Below, piece after piece: positions 41,722 through 53,067 of a DNA stretch of 64,000 nucleotides; the first letter of the stretch is position 1, and each line of letters starts with the position of its first letter. The stretch covers positions 62,001 to 126,000 of the forward strand of contig OZ345376.1 of assembly GCA_977006965.1 (NCBI GenBank). Direction: 5' to 3'. The notes under the pieces were generated by a model. That model saw only the letters and a program-made list of their open reading frames with translations, ran no database searches and was not told where the DNA came from. A program made the translations under genes and the position numbers. Source of the stretch: Phymatolithon calcareum (taxonomy: Eukaryota > Rhodophyta > Florideophyceae > Hapalidiales).

Positions 41722-43414
41722 TCTTTTCCGGTGAGAGCTGACGTGATACTTTTACTTTCTACTATCATGCACTCAAGCGCAACCAGATCAATCACTGCTC
41801 CCCGCGAGGCCCGATTATAGATGAGAGGTAGGTTCTTTTATCCCATCTGACTGGTTCACACCCGCGATTGGCAAACCGTTTTAGTCACAAGCCACGGACC
41901 GAAGGCAATTTCAAAGCACCTCCAAGCGTCTACAAACGGGTTGATAACTTGCAAATAGAATTCTTCATTTCTTTTCTTTTTAAAGTTTGAGCCAAGAGCT
42001 GATTTTCTTCAAAATGGAACTCGACTAACCAATAGCTTTTCTATACGATAGCCGGGAATTGTAGTTATTTAATAGGGAGCCCTCAACGGCGCAATGCGCT
42101 AACAACAGATCAGCTTTTCCTTATGATGTAGCTCTACTGGTAGCTTGCTCGGGACGTCTTTCGGGTTTTACCGTCTCGTTCCTCGACTTTGTTCTGTTTC
42201 ACTAGCCTCAGGGTGATCCTCTCAATTTCGTGTGCTCTCGGATGCGAGGTGTATGGCAAGCGAGTCTCATCCAATATTTCAACGCCAGTCAAATATTGAA
42301 CACAGCGCTGCTGGACCACCGAAACAAAATTTGATCCAGGGACTATGAGTCTGCTTTTCTCGATTGGCTAGTAGAATGAGGACGGACGTCGAGTGGTAAA
42401 AATGTGCTTACGGAGAGGCGCTGAGACATGGGGGGAGTATTGATCATAAGGGAAATTAGCATTTAGATATTATGGAGAGGGGAATACCGAACATTCTATA
42501 CCTCTCGGGGCAGATAGACTTCCATCTTCATCCTACATGCGCGTGACATGATGCACAAGTGCAAGATTATTTTTGCAGTGATAAATCTACCACTGAGGCC
42601 TTCTCTGATGTCGACATCCAGTAGGATGGGTGGCTGGAGACCACAGTAGTGGAACAGTGGAGAAAGCGGGCTGATACTCGTGGAAGAAAATTTTGTCGAC
42701 AGCCTTACAGTGCTATCCGTGACACTCGATGTACCGCATTTTTGCACGTGATATGAGGTCAGGCAGTTGCAAGATCAAGCCAGTTTTGCGGGGGTTTTAA
42801 CTGGTGCGACGGCAAAAAAAACATTCAGATTGGTTTGCAATCCGAACATATTCCTGATCCCCGTGTTTCACGACTACTGCACTGTATCGCCGACAAATTT
42901 TCTTATTTTGGTACAGCACACGCAGCAAGTGGCACTGGGTCCTGCGGAATCGGACATTCAGGAGAAGTGCAAGGTTCGCGGTCTGGGGACGCTGTATGCT
43001 GGGCTTGGGAATTTGGCAAACTTCGTGATTAGATGAATGACACATGTGCACAGAGACGATTGGTTGCCCACGGAATAAAACTTTTTCGTTGAGTCGTCCA
43101 ATAATATCGAAATGAAAATTTTGCTCAAGCACATTAATTGGCTGTGAACGATCAAATGATTTGGATGTCTACCGCTGATAGAGTGCAACTAATTTTTTTG
43201 AAACATTTACTACTTTTAAAAAAATAGTAAATTTAAAATATTTTATTTTAAAAATAATATATGCTAAATTTAGTATCGAATAGTAAATTTAAACATTTTC
43301 AAGAAGGATTAATAGCGCCCTGCGTGCACCACATGAAGTGAAACTTTAATTCGAGCACCAGAGCAATGTCTCAGAATGCCGCTGCTAGCATAGTGCATCA
43401 TCAGAAGACGCAGG
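41722..43414. other. No recognisable gene; AT-rich patch
   Basis: Short frames only (up to 111 codons). Positions 43190-43320 are strongly AT-rich, with the direct repeat AATAGTAAATTTAAA twice. Confidence 0.4.
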
Positions 43415-43655
43415 GATTGGATTGTATTTCTGTTTAATTGAAGCTCCCTTGCCAATTATCATTGCACCTGAGAGACTTTTCGTTTCGCTACAATCTTTCG
43501 CTTACGTCTAAGTAGTTGGTTTCGGAAATTTTCTTCGGACAGTCAACTGCCATTTCCAGCAACTCTTTTTTGAATATCGGAAAGTCGTTGTTCGGGTATT
43601 AAGTTTGAAATTTCCTTAAGGGCTTCTTCTAGCTCGGAATCTTCGTTCAAAGTGG
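43415..43655 (-). mobile_element. LINE-E 3' UTR fragment
   Basis: Matches 40590-40790 (GCACCTGAGAGACTTTTCG, the TTCCAGCA-CTCTTTTT block and GAATATCGGAAAGTCGTTG). It contains only the last few codons of the LINE-E frame. Confidence 0.65.
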
Positions 43656-44424
43656 CGGCAAGAGCATGCAGTACGGTAGCCGCTGTTAACTACCACATGG
43701 AATGGTGTCACTTCGCTGCTAACAATGCACCTCAGCATGTCACTTTCGATGACCTCCGGCTCCACATCAGAAGACGCTGGGTATAACTCCTGCTCACAAT
43801 AGTGAATCAAATATGAACAATGCCTTCAGCGAATAATTCTAACATAGAAAGTAAACGGGCATATGATGAGAAAGGGAACTATGTCTAACATCAGAAAGGG
43901 ATGAATATGAAGGGAGGCTTCTCACATGTACTTTTCTTTGCTTGATCGCAAGAGCTGTACAGAAAGGGCGACACCAACTAGTTCAGTAGCATTGTGCAGC
44001 CAATCGAAATTTCTCAACAAGCGGGAACAATCATGTTAAAATTAAGATATAATGTCTCTTCTCGCGACGCACAGCTGACAATGCGCAGTGTTTAGCGCAG
44101 TCCGTCTCGCCAGTTAGGACAATTTCGAATTGACAGCTTTGGAAAACTATGCATTTCATTGCGTCTGTGTCACTAATTGACGTAAATTGGGCTTGCTTCA
44201 CTTGCGGAACGGAGGGTCGCCCTTGTTCGTGACTTTTTTGTTTCCTTAGGACCGAGAACCGGGCTCTCCATTGCTGCCTATAATTTCTCAAGATCTGCCA
44301 GATTGGATGAAATAGCGCAGCAGAGCAGAGAAAGAATGGAAAAGAATGCATATATATATCCCTCAGTGAGCAACGACGAATATTTGCTACTGCAGATTAA
44401 GGATGATACACTTTCTTTCTTTTA
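43656..44424. other. No recognisable gene
   Basis: Short frames on both strands without recognised domains or repeats. Confidence 0.4.
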
Positions 44425-44765
44425 TTTCAGAAAACGATAACTTGAGTTAGCGCCTAGGGATGTTGTCAACAGTCCCTCATTGTTCACGAATTTTAGTACT
44501 TCGAGCGAATTCTCATTGCAAATTTCTTCTTCCGTTTTGGTGCCAACTCTTCCAACAGTTTGGCGTCTTGATGCAGTCCGTCCGCGACACTGCAGGAGAA
44601 GATGTTCAACGGACTCCTTGATTCCCACTGAGCAGGCCTTTCATATAAGGTCGTAATCAACCAAACCATCGTGAAATCCTACTACTAGTGAGCAACCTCC
44701 TGCGGCAAGCTGATTTTGGGTAGTTTCAGCGCGACTGTGGCGCATATTAAGCTCTGGGGATAGGA
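44425..44765 (-). pseudogene. LINE C-terminal zinc-finger (zf-RVT-like) fragment
   Basis: The minus strand reads L-N-M-R-H-S-R-A-E then, after a frame break, A-C-S-V-G-I-K-E-S-V-E-H-L-L-L-Q-C. This is the C-x(5)-E-S-x-E-H-x(4)-C pattern found after the RT/RNase H of many plant- and alga-type LINEs. A tail with V-L-K-F-V-N-N-E follows. It represents a LINE lineage not otherwise visible in the window. Confidence 0.55.
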
Positions 44766-45050
44766 ACAGTATTCTCCTTAGCTTCGTGACCCCTGGCAAG
44801 AGCAAGCAAGAGACGAAGATTCCGGACTCGACGAAGCTCTCAGTTACTTCAAAAATAATGCCCAAACAAAGACTTTCCGATAGTCAAAAAGAGATGCGGG
44901 AAATGGCAGTTGATATTGCCCAAAGAAAATGTCCGGAGTCAACTACTTAGAAGACAACGAAACCCAATAATTGTAGCGCAAAGAAGCGACTCTCAGGTGC
45001 ATTGATAATTGACAAAGGGAGCTTCAATTAAACAGAAATCCAATCCAGTC
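44766..45050 (+). mobile_element. LINE-E 3' end
   Basis: Encodes PWQEQARDEDSGLDEAL and Y-F-K-N-N-A-Q followed by TAG, then the 3' UTR with the CTCTCAGGTGCATTGATAATT block and tail TTCAATTAAACAGAAATCC, as at 17860-17950. Confidence 0.7.
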
Positions 45051-45234
45051 CTTAGCTTCGTCGAATGGTGCGGAATTATATACTTACTCAGAATGGAGAA
45101 AATGTTTGAATTTGTAAACCACTTATTATTTCTCGTATCTCGAAGCGGGCCAAACATTCACTTCGGGGCATTAGAAATTCTTGGCATTTGCGCCGTACCG
45201 ATTATCACAACCATCGCCTAATTGCCGGCCTGGC

Positions 45235-45915
45235 ATTTATTCGCCCATCCGACACAATCGGCGTATCGAAAGCAGCAGTGAAAATTCAGAAGGACATTGC
45301 AACGATACTATTCGGGAAGTGGGCAGTGCGGCACTCAAGAAGACTAATGAAGCTGTGCCAAACAGAGCCATGGTATTCGCCGACAGCACATATCCCGGAA
45401 GCTAAGACGAAGATTAAGCAGGATTTTGGAGGAGAGAGATGACACAGGGGCAGAGCTAGAACTCGAAACTCTCGACTGTATACGGGAATCAAACACGACA
45501 ACGGACATTCAAGTTAGGCCTGGCCTTCGGCGAGTATGGGAACAGCAAGAAGAGCACCGCATCAGGAAAATTACGTTCGCCAAGAATAGTATACCGCACC
45601 AAGCAGTGAGGATGAAAGAAAGCAGATAAAAATTCTTTGTGTAAGCTGGTTTGTAGGACTTTTTCCGAGAACCCACGGAGGTTAATTGACGAAATGGGCA
45701 GTCAAGGATCATGGGCAGTTGGAACACTTAACAGAATCCTGAAGAAGCCTTCATGGACCCCGACAGAAGAGATTGACGTGGCTAGAGCCATTGACGCGAT
45801 TCTATGTAATTCCGATTAAGGAAGCTGAATTTTCAATGCTAATAGAATATGCCTTGAAAGGTGCCGACTTTCCTCCAGTTGGGACACATGGTAAGTTCTC
45901 AATAAATCCAATTAA
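45235..45915 (+). pseudogene. LINE-A ORF2 C-terminus and 3' UTR
   Basis: Plus-strand counterpart of 16040-16700: KIQKDIATILFGKWAVRHS, then a frameshift, ELELETLDCIRESNTT, RKITFAKNSIPHQAVRMKE, and a third segment ending CNSD-stop (45817-45819). The UTR includes AGTTGGGACACATGG and an AATAAATCC tail. It is close to the 16.1 kb copy, so the two may be recent relatives. Confidence 0.8.
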
Positions 45916-46194
45916 TTAAGCATTTGTTCGCCCGACAAATCGTCGACTGCGGAACGATATCCGATTGACTTTTACATCAATAGAAATAGAAAATTTCAGA
46001 CTTACAGACTGTACTGCATCCAAGAAATCAGAGCTGCTATCGTTTTCATCCTTGATCGACGAGCTTATAAAAAGGACAGTCTGCGATCAGGCAATGGAGG
46101 TTGACCATGCCGCCACGCGCAATCGCGTGACAGAGGGTCAACGAGCTGAATGTAAGAAAGCCAACTAACTCTTTGCAACAGTTTCTCCGCAAAA

Positions 46195-46385
46195 GGAAAA
46201 AAAAGTAGATTTTTACTTAAATGTTACCAACGAATTTGCTGACGCTGGGGGCAACTTTTGGCGTGCCAAGAAAATTTGACTTGATTCTGTCCTATGACGG
46301 GTTTCGTAGTGGGAGTTCCACACTTTGGTGGCCTACAAAAACCTACCTCTGGTCCCCTGAGGGGCCTTGACGGGGGAAAATAGTT
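46195..46385 (-). repeat. R1 short element, solo copy
   Basis: A full-length solo R1. The minus strand starts ATTTTCCCCCGTCAAGG, has the CCAGAGGTAGGTTTTTG block and ends TTGGTAACATTTAAGTAAAA. No LINE-D coding sequence adjoins it. Confidence 0.72.
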
Positions 46386-47457
46386 CAAGTGAGAGCAACA
46401 TGAGAAACAACAGAGATCAGGACATATGCATCAAAATTGCGGTACTCTCAGCTTGTGTGTATATTCCGCGAAAAGCAAATCTTTATATCTTTCTTGATTT
46501 CCAAGTATGATATTAAGCTGAAAAATACGCGGTAGTCTGTCAAAACTTGGTCTACTCATCATCGTTGCGAAATAGTTGCAGTCAAAGCTTCACTTTCGCA
46601 ACCAAGGACCAAATATGGGGATGCAAGGTGCGTCCAATCATTCGAAATTAGGAAATCTATTAGTAGCCATTAAAATTAAGCTGTACTGAACCCATTAGTG
46701 TGCAGTGGACAAAGCGATGCCTATACGACAGAATGGACAATCACGTACAGTGAAGGAGCGTATGTGTGGATCCCTTTTATTTAGATGCTACCCGTGGGGA
46801 CGGCGAGTCTCGACTACTGTGATATGGATGTGTCGAGGCCGGTTCTGCGGTGTGATCTATTGCCCCCAAGCCTTCAGGAGCTGCCCTGAGCTTATGTCGA
46901 GAATTAGAGAGAGATAATATCGGGGGCCGATGGAAGCACATGCAAGATTCTCGTGCTAGCTAATCCTAATAAATACGAATAGTACTTTACATCTCCTCTT
47001 GATGAGAACTTTCGGCGCTTCAAAGTTGTCAAAAATATCTCCTCGCATGCGCAAAGGAAACAGGTACAGTACTAGGCGGGACGTTGGTCGATTTTCGATA
47101 TTTGTAAGGTGGGCATCCGATTGCGGAATTAGTACAGCCGTCTAACGGGCAATTGTACACAGGCTTGTAAACAATACGATTGCAACGGATTGGAGCCAAA
47201 AGTGCAATCCGCAATACGGAATGCATCTTAGATTTCGCAGCAATACATATTGCAATTAAAGATTCCGCAGCAATCCTCATTCCAATTTATATCCCTGTTA
47301 TATGCGTAGAAACGCTTTTACCCCGGCTCAGTGATCGAATAGAATCTACGACAAAGAACTAGACGCTACCAGATGACAGCTCCTCCCTAATTTCGTGTTC
47401 CCGCACCCTTGCTTTCGCCCCATCCAAACGTTTTTCGTTGATTGCCTCTCTTTCGAG
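46386..47457. other. No recognisable gene
   Basis: Short frames only. A small group of GCAATAC/ATTGC words lies at 47160-47280, resembling the denser group at 55420-55620. It is the 3' flank of the hAT relic. Confidence 0.4.
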
Positions 47458-47523
47458 TTAAGCGCCCCAAAAACGGCAGTTAACTTTCAAGAAAACAAGT
47501 GCTTCGAACAGTTGAGGAGTCAT
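47458..47523 (-). pseudogene. hAT transposase C-terminal end (beyond LINE-B)
   Basis: The minus strand encodes M-T-P-Q-L-F-E-A-L-V-F-L-K-V-N, then R-F-W-G-A and stop at 47458-47460. This is the end of the hAT dimerisation domain. It continues the frame of 53068-53511 once LINE-B and one duplication are removed. The first 13 bases on the plus strand side, GTTGAGGAGTCAT (47511-47523), are the target-site duplication. Confidence 0.82.
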
Positions 47524-47653
47524 AAAGGCACAAGAGCCACGGAGCGGACCGATTGGACCAAGACAGAGTTCTGTGCTGCGTAGCGCTAACGACAAGGCCG
47601 CCGCCGAGGGCAAACCCCAGGAAAGGGGTTTTAGTCCCCTGGGGCACCGAACA

Positions 47654-49626
47654 ATGGAGTCAAATTCCGACTCCGGATGGGAAAATCCAGGCAGGGTCAA
47701 AGCTGAGCCCTGGAGAACAGCGAAAAACAGAAGATCGACTCGCCGAGCAAGCCACCCGCAGGCGCCGGCGGAAGGGAAAAGTAGAAAATCACGAAATTTT
47801 GTGAAACAACCAATTACGGACAACCGGTCCACTGGGGCCACGACGCGCGCAAAGGCGCGCGGAAACGGAGCAAATATCGCCAACCGCGACACCACGAACA
47901 AGAAAGGCACAAACAGCGCCCCCACTTCGGAAACATGCAATGAAGCTGGGCCACTTCCCACCACTGTGAAGGATAACCCCATCAGGAAGAAGTTTGTAAA
48001 ACTGCGCAACCTTGCAAAGTGCGCAAAGTGCAACAAGAAAGGAACTCTTAAACTGAGAGGCGGAAGTGCCCACTCTCCTCTAGTACTGGAGTGCAAGGAG
48101 TGCCCGTTTTCCAGCAAGGGCCCCGACGCAGCAGAGTTCGTATCTAACATCACCCAAAACCAGGCAGCTCCGGGTCAAGCTCTAGAGCAGACCGGAGCAG
48201 ACACGAAGTGCAGAGACGAAAGCCAAGCTGCCGAGAGAGCCGCAACAGTAGGCCCGAGCACATTGCCGACGTCCCAATTTGAACCAGTTGTGAGTAACCT
48301 GGATTTGGACAGATGCTGTCCAGCAGCAGAAGATATGGGACTAAGGATCAAGGAAATTGAATAGGCACTAACAGCCTCAGAGCAAAAAATGGCCACCCTG
48401 GTGGATCGATGCCAACATTCCGCAGCCAGTAGAGATTGCTGCCAAGCAAGAGGGGAAGTACAAGCCCTAAAAGACAAGATTGGCGCCCTGGAAGGCAAAA
48501 CAAAATCCATGGAGGACAAGATGTTAATCCTAGAAGCAACTGTCAGAACGTTGATGGAGGAAAACCGAAGACTCCGTCGCGGGGCTCCCGGTGCTATGGA
48601 AGACTCATCAGCGGACGAAGCGCCCCACGGAGAGGAGCATGGTGCGAGCTCGACAGAACACCAAGCTGTAGAGAAATCTCGACCAACAACACCGTATCGA
48701 GATGCAGCGTTGAGAATCTCAGACACCAAGGGCCACAGAAAGCGCAAACCGAACGTGCGACAGGGATTCTTGAACGACCTGTAAAGCGACCCCGAGAACT
48801 CGACGAAGAGGAACGAGAGAAACTGGACAATTTTACCAACAAGATGGGCAGTTTCATGCCACGCCATGGACAAAAACCAAAGATGGTCGCATTGTACTTC
48901 CGAGGGCTCCCGAAAGCTCCACGAGACGAAATAGCTCATGCTGTGAAAGAACTACTCAGCAAAAAGACTGTCCACCACATATCGTTCATCGGAACCACGG
49001 TAATGGAAGTCTTGACCGAAACAAGAGATTGGAATCATATCGTTCCCCTTCTGAAGGAAGCAGGCTTGATTTGCATGTACAGTTACAACGTATTCGAAAA
49101 CGGCAAGAGGAAAAGACAGAGTGCAGAATCTGAGCGATCGTTGAAGAGGCATGCAGCGAGAACAAGGGCGCGCGCAAGGTACTGCTTATCAGTTGTAACA
49201 AATTACCATGCGAAAGAATGGTACAAAGGATTGGAAAGAGCAGCCGACCGCAAACTCAGAGCCATCGACATAGAGAAGGTTCGGAACCTCGAGCAGTTTC
49301 CTCGGAGGCACCTGCTCCATCCAGACCTGCGAAAAATCATCGCACAGGAAAAGGCAGGCCCGAACGAGAGCGGAATGGAAAATATGGGTGTAACCGAAAC
49401 GGAAGAGAACGCAAATGGCCACCCGGTTGGAGACTCAGGAGAAGGATCATCGACCAGTAAAGAGACCCCAACAAGCGGTACTGACGATTGCGAACAAGGC
49501 GTAGAGCACGCAGACAACTCGGTGACCAGCAATCCCCAATCTATCATTGGAGACCCAGACAAGGATGAAATACCTGTAACTCCCATCGCAAACTCGGAGC
49601 AAGTCACGTTCCAAAATGATTTTTAA
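47654..49626 (+). pseudogene. LINE-B ORF1: zinc ribbon, coiled coil and C-terminal nucleic-acid-binding-like domain
   Basis: The likely chaperone/RNA-binding protein of LINE-B. First ATG 47654. Part 1 (frame 2 to TAG 48362-48364): a basic, Pro/Ala-rich N-terminus, then a C-x2-C...C-x2-C motif (C-A-K-C and C-K-E-C, 22 residues between the pairs) near 48019-48102. Part 2 (same frame to 48784): a short coiled coil near E-G-K-T-K-S-M-E-D-K. A frameshift near 48765 leads to part 3 (frame 1): K-M-V-A-L-Y-F-R-G-L-P, H-H-I-S-F-I-G-T-T-V-M-E-V-L and a very basic segment, then an acidic Ser/Thr-rich tail to TAA 49624-49626. Part 3 could fold like an RRM-type domain but I cannot show it. The single stop and the frameshift look like decay rather than separate genes. 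ORF2 begins within its last 11 bases. Confidence 0.8.
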
Positions 49627-52600
49627 CAAATATTGGAGAATTGCAACAATGAATGTGGGGGGTTCTCCCGAGACCCCCGAGTACCTTCGAAAGTTGGTGA
49701 ATAACCACAGAGTCGACGTGATTGGACTCACAGAAACACATTTGAGGTCTGAAGCACGTATCCGGACAGAAATGTTCACAATGAATGCCCCTGGACCCGA
49801 ACTCGTCACACAAGATGGGCCCAACAACCAAAATTCCTCGAGTCACAGGCGTGGATCCGCGAGAAACTTTGGAGGCGTATCACTTGTCTTCCGAAGAGGA
49901 TGTGGAGCGAAGCTTATCTTCAAGTACGCAAAGATTCATTTCCAAGTCCTCATTGCCCAAGTAGGAAACCTGAAAATTGGGGTGGTATATATGTCACCTA
50001 AATCCACGCGCCAAGAAACAGAAAAGTGTCTTTCGCTCATAAATAGACATGCAAGAGGCCAGGCCATCATCTGCGGAGACTGGAATGCAAGACATAAATC
50101 ATGGGATAAGAAATCCAACAGAAGAGGAAACCAAGTGGCAAAGTGGGCAGAAAAAAAGGATGGATGCTAAAAACCCACTCAGAACCGACGTTCGAGACCA
50201 AGAATTACGCGAGTAATATCGACTTTTTCGCGACAAAAGGGATAACCACGTCAAATGAAAGCTCTCCGGAAGATATTTGGACAGGAAGCGCACAGCACAA
50301 ACCGGTGTGCATCTGCCTCAGAAGCCGACAAGACCAAGAACCCTCCCAATCTAGAAGACCAGTCAGTATGCGAAACTGGAATGATAAGAAGCAAAGGATC
50401 TCGAACAAGGAGCAGATGAGAGATCTCATTGAAGACTTGAAAAATTGCACCTCTGCCGGAAAATTAGAGAGTATCTACAAGAAGATAGTCGAACTCGAGG
50501 GGAAGGCACGTCGGGACACAAAAGTCCGAAAAGTGGCCCGCAGGTACAGCAAGCAGCTTCCCGCGATTATAGAAAGCCTTGAAAAGTGCAAAACATCAAG
50601 AGAGTTGCACAAGGCATACAAGAAACTTGTCAAAACGTGGTGCGAGCCTTGGAGAACAAGGAAGCGTATTCCGGCACGATACAAATCATTCTGGAGCATT
50701 GAGCTCGACAAACTGGCTCTGAGACGAAAGAAACTCTACAGAAGAGCCAAAATGAAGCAAAGACCTGAAGACTGGGGACTATACCACGAGTGTAAACACC
50801 AAGTACGGACAAAGGTAAACAAGCGGAAATAAGAACAGTATGAAGAGTGCATCTCTGAGCTAGAGGAGAAGGACGGACAAACTGCCCTGAAACAGCTAGC
50901 CAGGATGAAGAAGAAAATCAGAAGACGAACGGCAAGAAACAAGATGACCGGAAGACCAATGAACAGTACCAGATTCTCCGCCCACATATCAAAAACATGC
51001 CATAGTCCCCAAAAGTGGCAACCTGGGCTATGCAAGCTCACATGTCCTAAAGACATGAGGGACACCTTTGAAACAGCCATCCGGAGATCGCCAACTGGAA
51101 AGGCACCCGGCCTGGACGAAGTTAAGGCAGAGATGCTGAAAGTCAATGCTGCTCTGAATGCAGACGCGCTTACGGCCTTTTGGAGAGCCTGTGGGAGGTG
51201 TGGAGATTTGCCCCTCCACTGGCAGAAAGCACTCCTCGTCCCAATACACAAGAGCGGGACACACGAGGAACCCGGAAACTATCGCCCAATATCCCTGCTT
51301 AGCCAAGCAAGGAAAATCATAGAGACGGCCATCGATCTCAAGCTGCGCAAGGTATACGACAACCACTGGTACCAACTTGGCTTCCAAAAGGGAAAGAGTA
51401 CTGAGCTGGCCATTCTAAGGGCCACGGAGCTGCTGAAAGGAGGCCAGCGATGCGTAGCAGTCCTGGACCTGAAAGCGGCATACGACACAGTTCCGAGAAA
51501 ACACTTAGTGAAACGAATGAGGCAAGTGCTGCCTCCCGAGGTCTGCACCATGGCCGAGGCATTTCTGTCACCCTCGTGGGTTTCAACAATTGAGGATGCC
51601 GACAAGAAGTGGTTTTTAGTGGACAGGGGTGTACCACAAGTGTCCCCACTCAGCCCGAGTCTGTACAACATTTTTATGGATGAGTTCGCCGAGCGTATGA
51701 GCGAGGTCCCGAGCACATGGGCGGACGTCCCCGCTGTCTTATTCGCAGACGACGTTCTTCTGTCAGCGAAATCACCTGTTGCATTGCAAGGCATGCTGGA
51801 CATAGCTACTCGGTGGGCCGAAGAGCGCGGTATGACATGGAATACGAAAAAGGGAAAAAGCGAGATCCTAGAATCAGAGGAAACAGCAAGCGAAACATTC
51901 AAACTGGCGAATATGGTCCTGACGCACGTCCCGGAGGTCACCTACCTTGGAGTCTCCCTTGGACCCGAAGGAATATCAGGCACGAAAATGATACAACGCC
52001 TGAAGAAGGCAAGGTCCGCCGTATATGAGTTGCGTACACTTGGAATATTCAAGAAAGGGCTGACCATTCAAAAGTGCATCAAGGTGTACAAGGCACTAAT
52101 CCAGCCACGTTGGGAATACGCAATTCATCTAACGCCATGGACAGAAGACGTTGAGAAGGCCCCCAAGGAAGTTGAGCAAACGTTCTTCAGCCAAATGTCC
52201 TCTCTCCAGAGGAAGGTCGGACAGACTCCGACTGTTGTGCCGAATCCAAGCACCGAACCAAAGACGGGAAATCCTGGCCTTCAAGATGCTAAGGAGAACA
52301 AAGGACAAAGAAAAGATGTACCTACAAAAGCCGCCTGAGAGCAGAAACAACCAAGAGCTCCAGTCGACCAGGAACGACATTGCCGCTATGGAAAACAGGG
52401 AACCGTTTGTGGAAGCAACCAAACACATTCAAGCAAAGCAGTCTGCCGAAATGCTTCGCTCAAAATTCCTCACAATGGAAGGAGATCGTCTCGAATTGAA
52501 GAGGAAGAGGAGAATCCCGTATGACAAGACGAGCGAGCTACCAGCAATCCTCAAATCCCGAAGGTGAAGCACAGGCAATTTGCGCTTCAGTACGTCTGCG

Positions 52601-52806
52601 GAAGATTTCTGCAGGTGTCGACAACAAGCATGGTGGAAAAATTTGGAAACCGAGCTCGACAGCATATGGCAACGCTGGAAAACAATCTGTCAGGATACGA
52701 CTTGAAAGAAGACAAAAGACCGGATACCGAGAGGGCACTAAACGAGCTTTTGCTATTCAGCAAGACCATCATAGAGTGCATGGAAAATAAAGAAGGACTG
52801 CTCTGA
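49616..52806 (+). pseudogene. LINE-B ORF2: APE endonuclease and reverse transcriptase, decayed
   Basis: ATG 49616 overlaps the ORF1 stop by 11 bases. Segment 1 (to about 50150) has NVGGSPETPEYL, the GLTET Glu, and G-D-W-N-A-R-H-K-S-W-D. A frameshift at the A7 run near 50151-50157 leads to segment 2 (S-N-I-D-F-F block and basic linker), with a TAA at 50830-50832. Segment 3 (to 52338) holds YRPISLLSQARKI, LGFQKGKSTELAIL, LDLKAAYDTVPR, catalytic FADD in VLFADDVLLSAK, and Y-L-G-V-S-L. The RT box reads GVPQVSPLSP, with Val for the usual Gly. Frameshifts near 52200 and 52563 separate the C-terminal segments (RLRLLCRIQ and KHRQFALQYVCGRF blocks), matching LINE-B at 22159. At least four lesions. Confidence 0.88.
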
Positions 52807-53067
52807 AATTAAGATACGAGAAGTTAACTAGATGTCCCTTGGGACACAAAGCCAAATAGCGGGAACTCCAGCAGCGAACCCACAAGAACACCACATAGTA
52901 GGTAGGACGATCCAGGTTCCAAACTTTCCCCACCGCCTATGGAAGGCGGTAGGTTTCAACGGTCTACACACTGGAAGGTAGCAACTGAGGAAGCCTTGCC
53001 CGTATATTCGTAAGACTGTGAGGCTTTTAAATAAACTCCAATCAAAAAAAAAAAGTTGAGGAGTCAT

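Larger units (their letters stand above)
47524..53054 (+). mobile_element. LINE-B, near full-length copy in a hAT gene
   Basis: A 5.5 kb insertion with 13-bp duplications GTTGAGGAGTCAT (47511-47523 and 53055-53067), a short 5' leader, ORF1, ORF2, a 3' UTR (52807-53030) and a tail CTTTTAAATAAACTCC followed by poly(A). It is the only copy here with ORF1 upstream of a complete ORF2. Stops and frameshifts make it inactive. Confidence 0.93.

Noticed and set aside
47458-48153. 231-codon minus-strand frame
   Set aside because: A chimera: only the last 21 or so residues are hAT transposase. The rest is antisense LINE-B ORF1.
48436-48760. N-terminal part of the frame 48436-49626 as a separate start
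   Set aside because: Its first 110 or so codons are an out-of-frame shadow of ORF1. The homologous reading only enters this frame after the frameshift near 48765.
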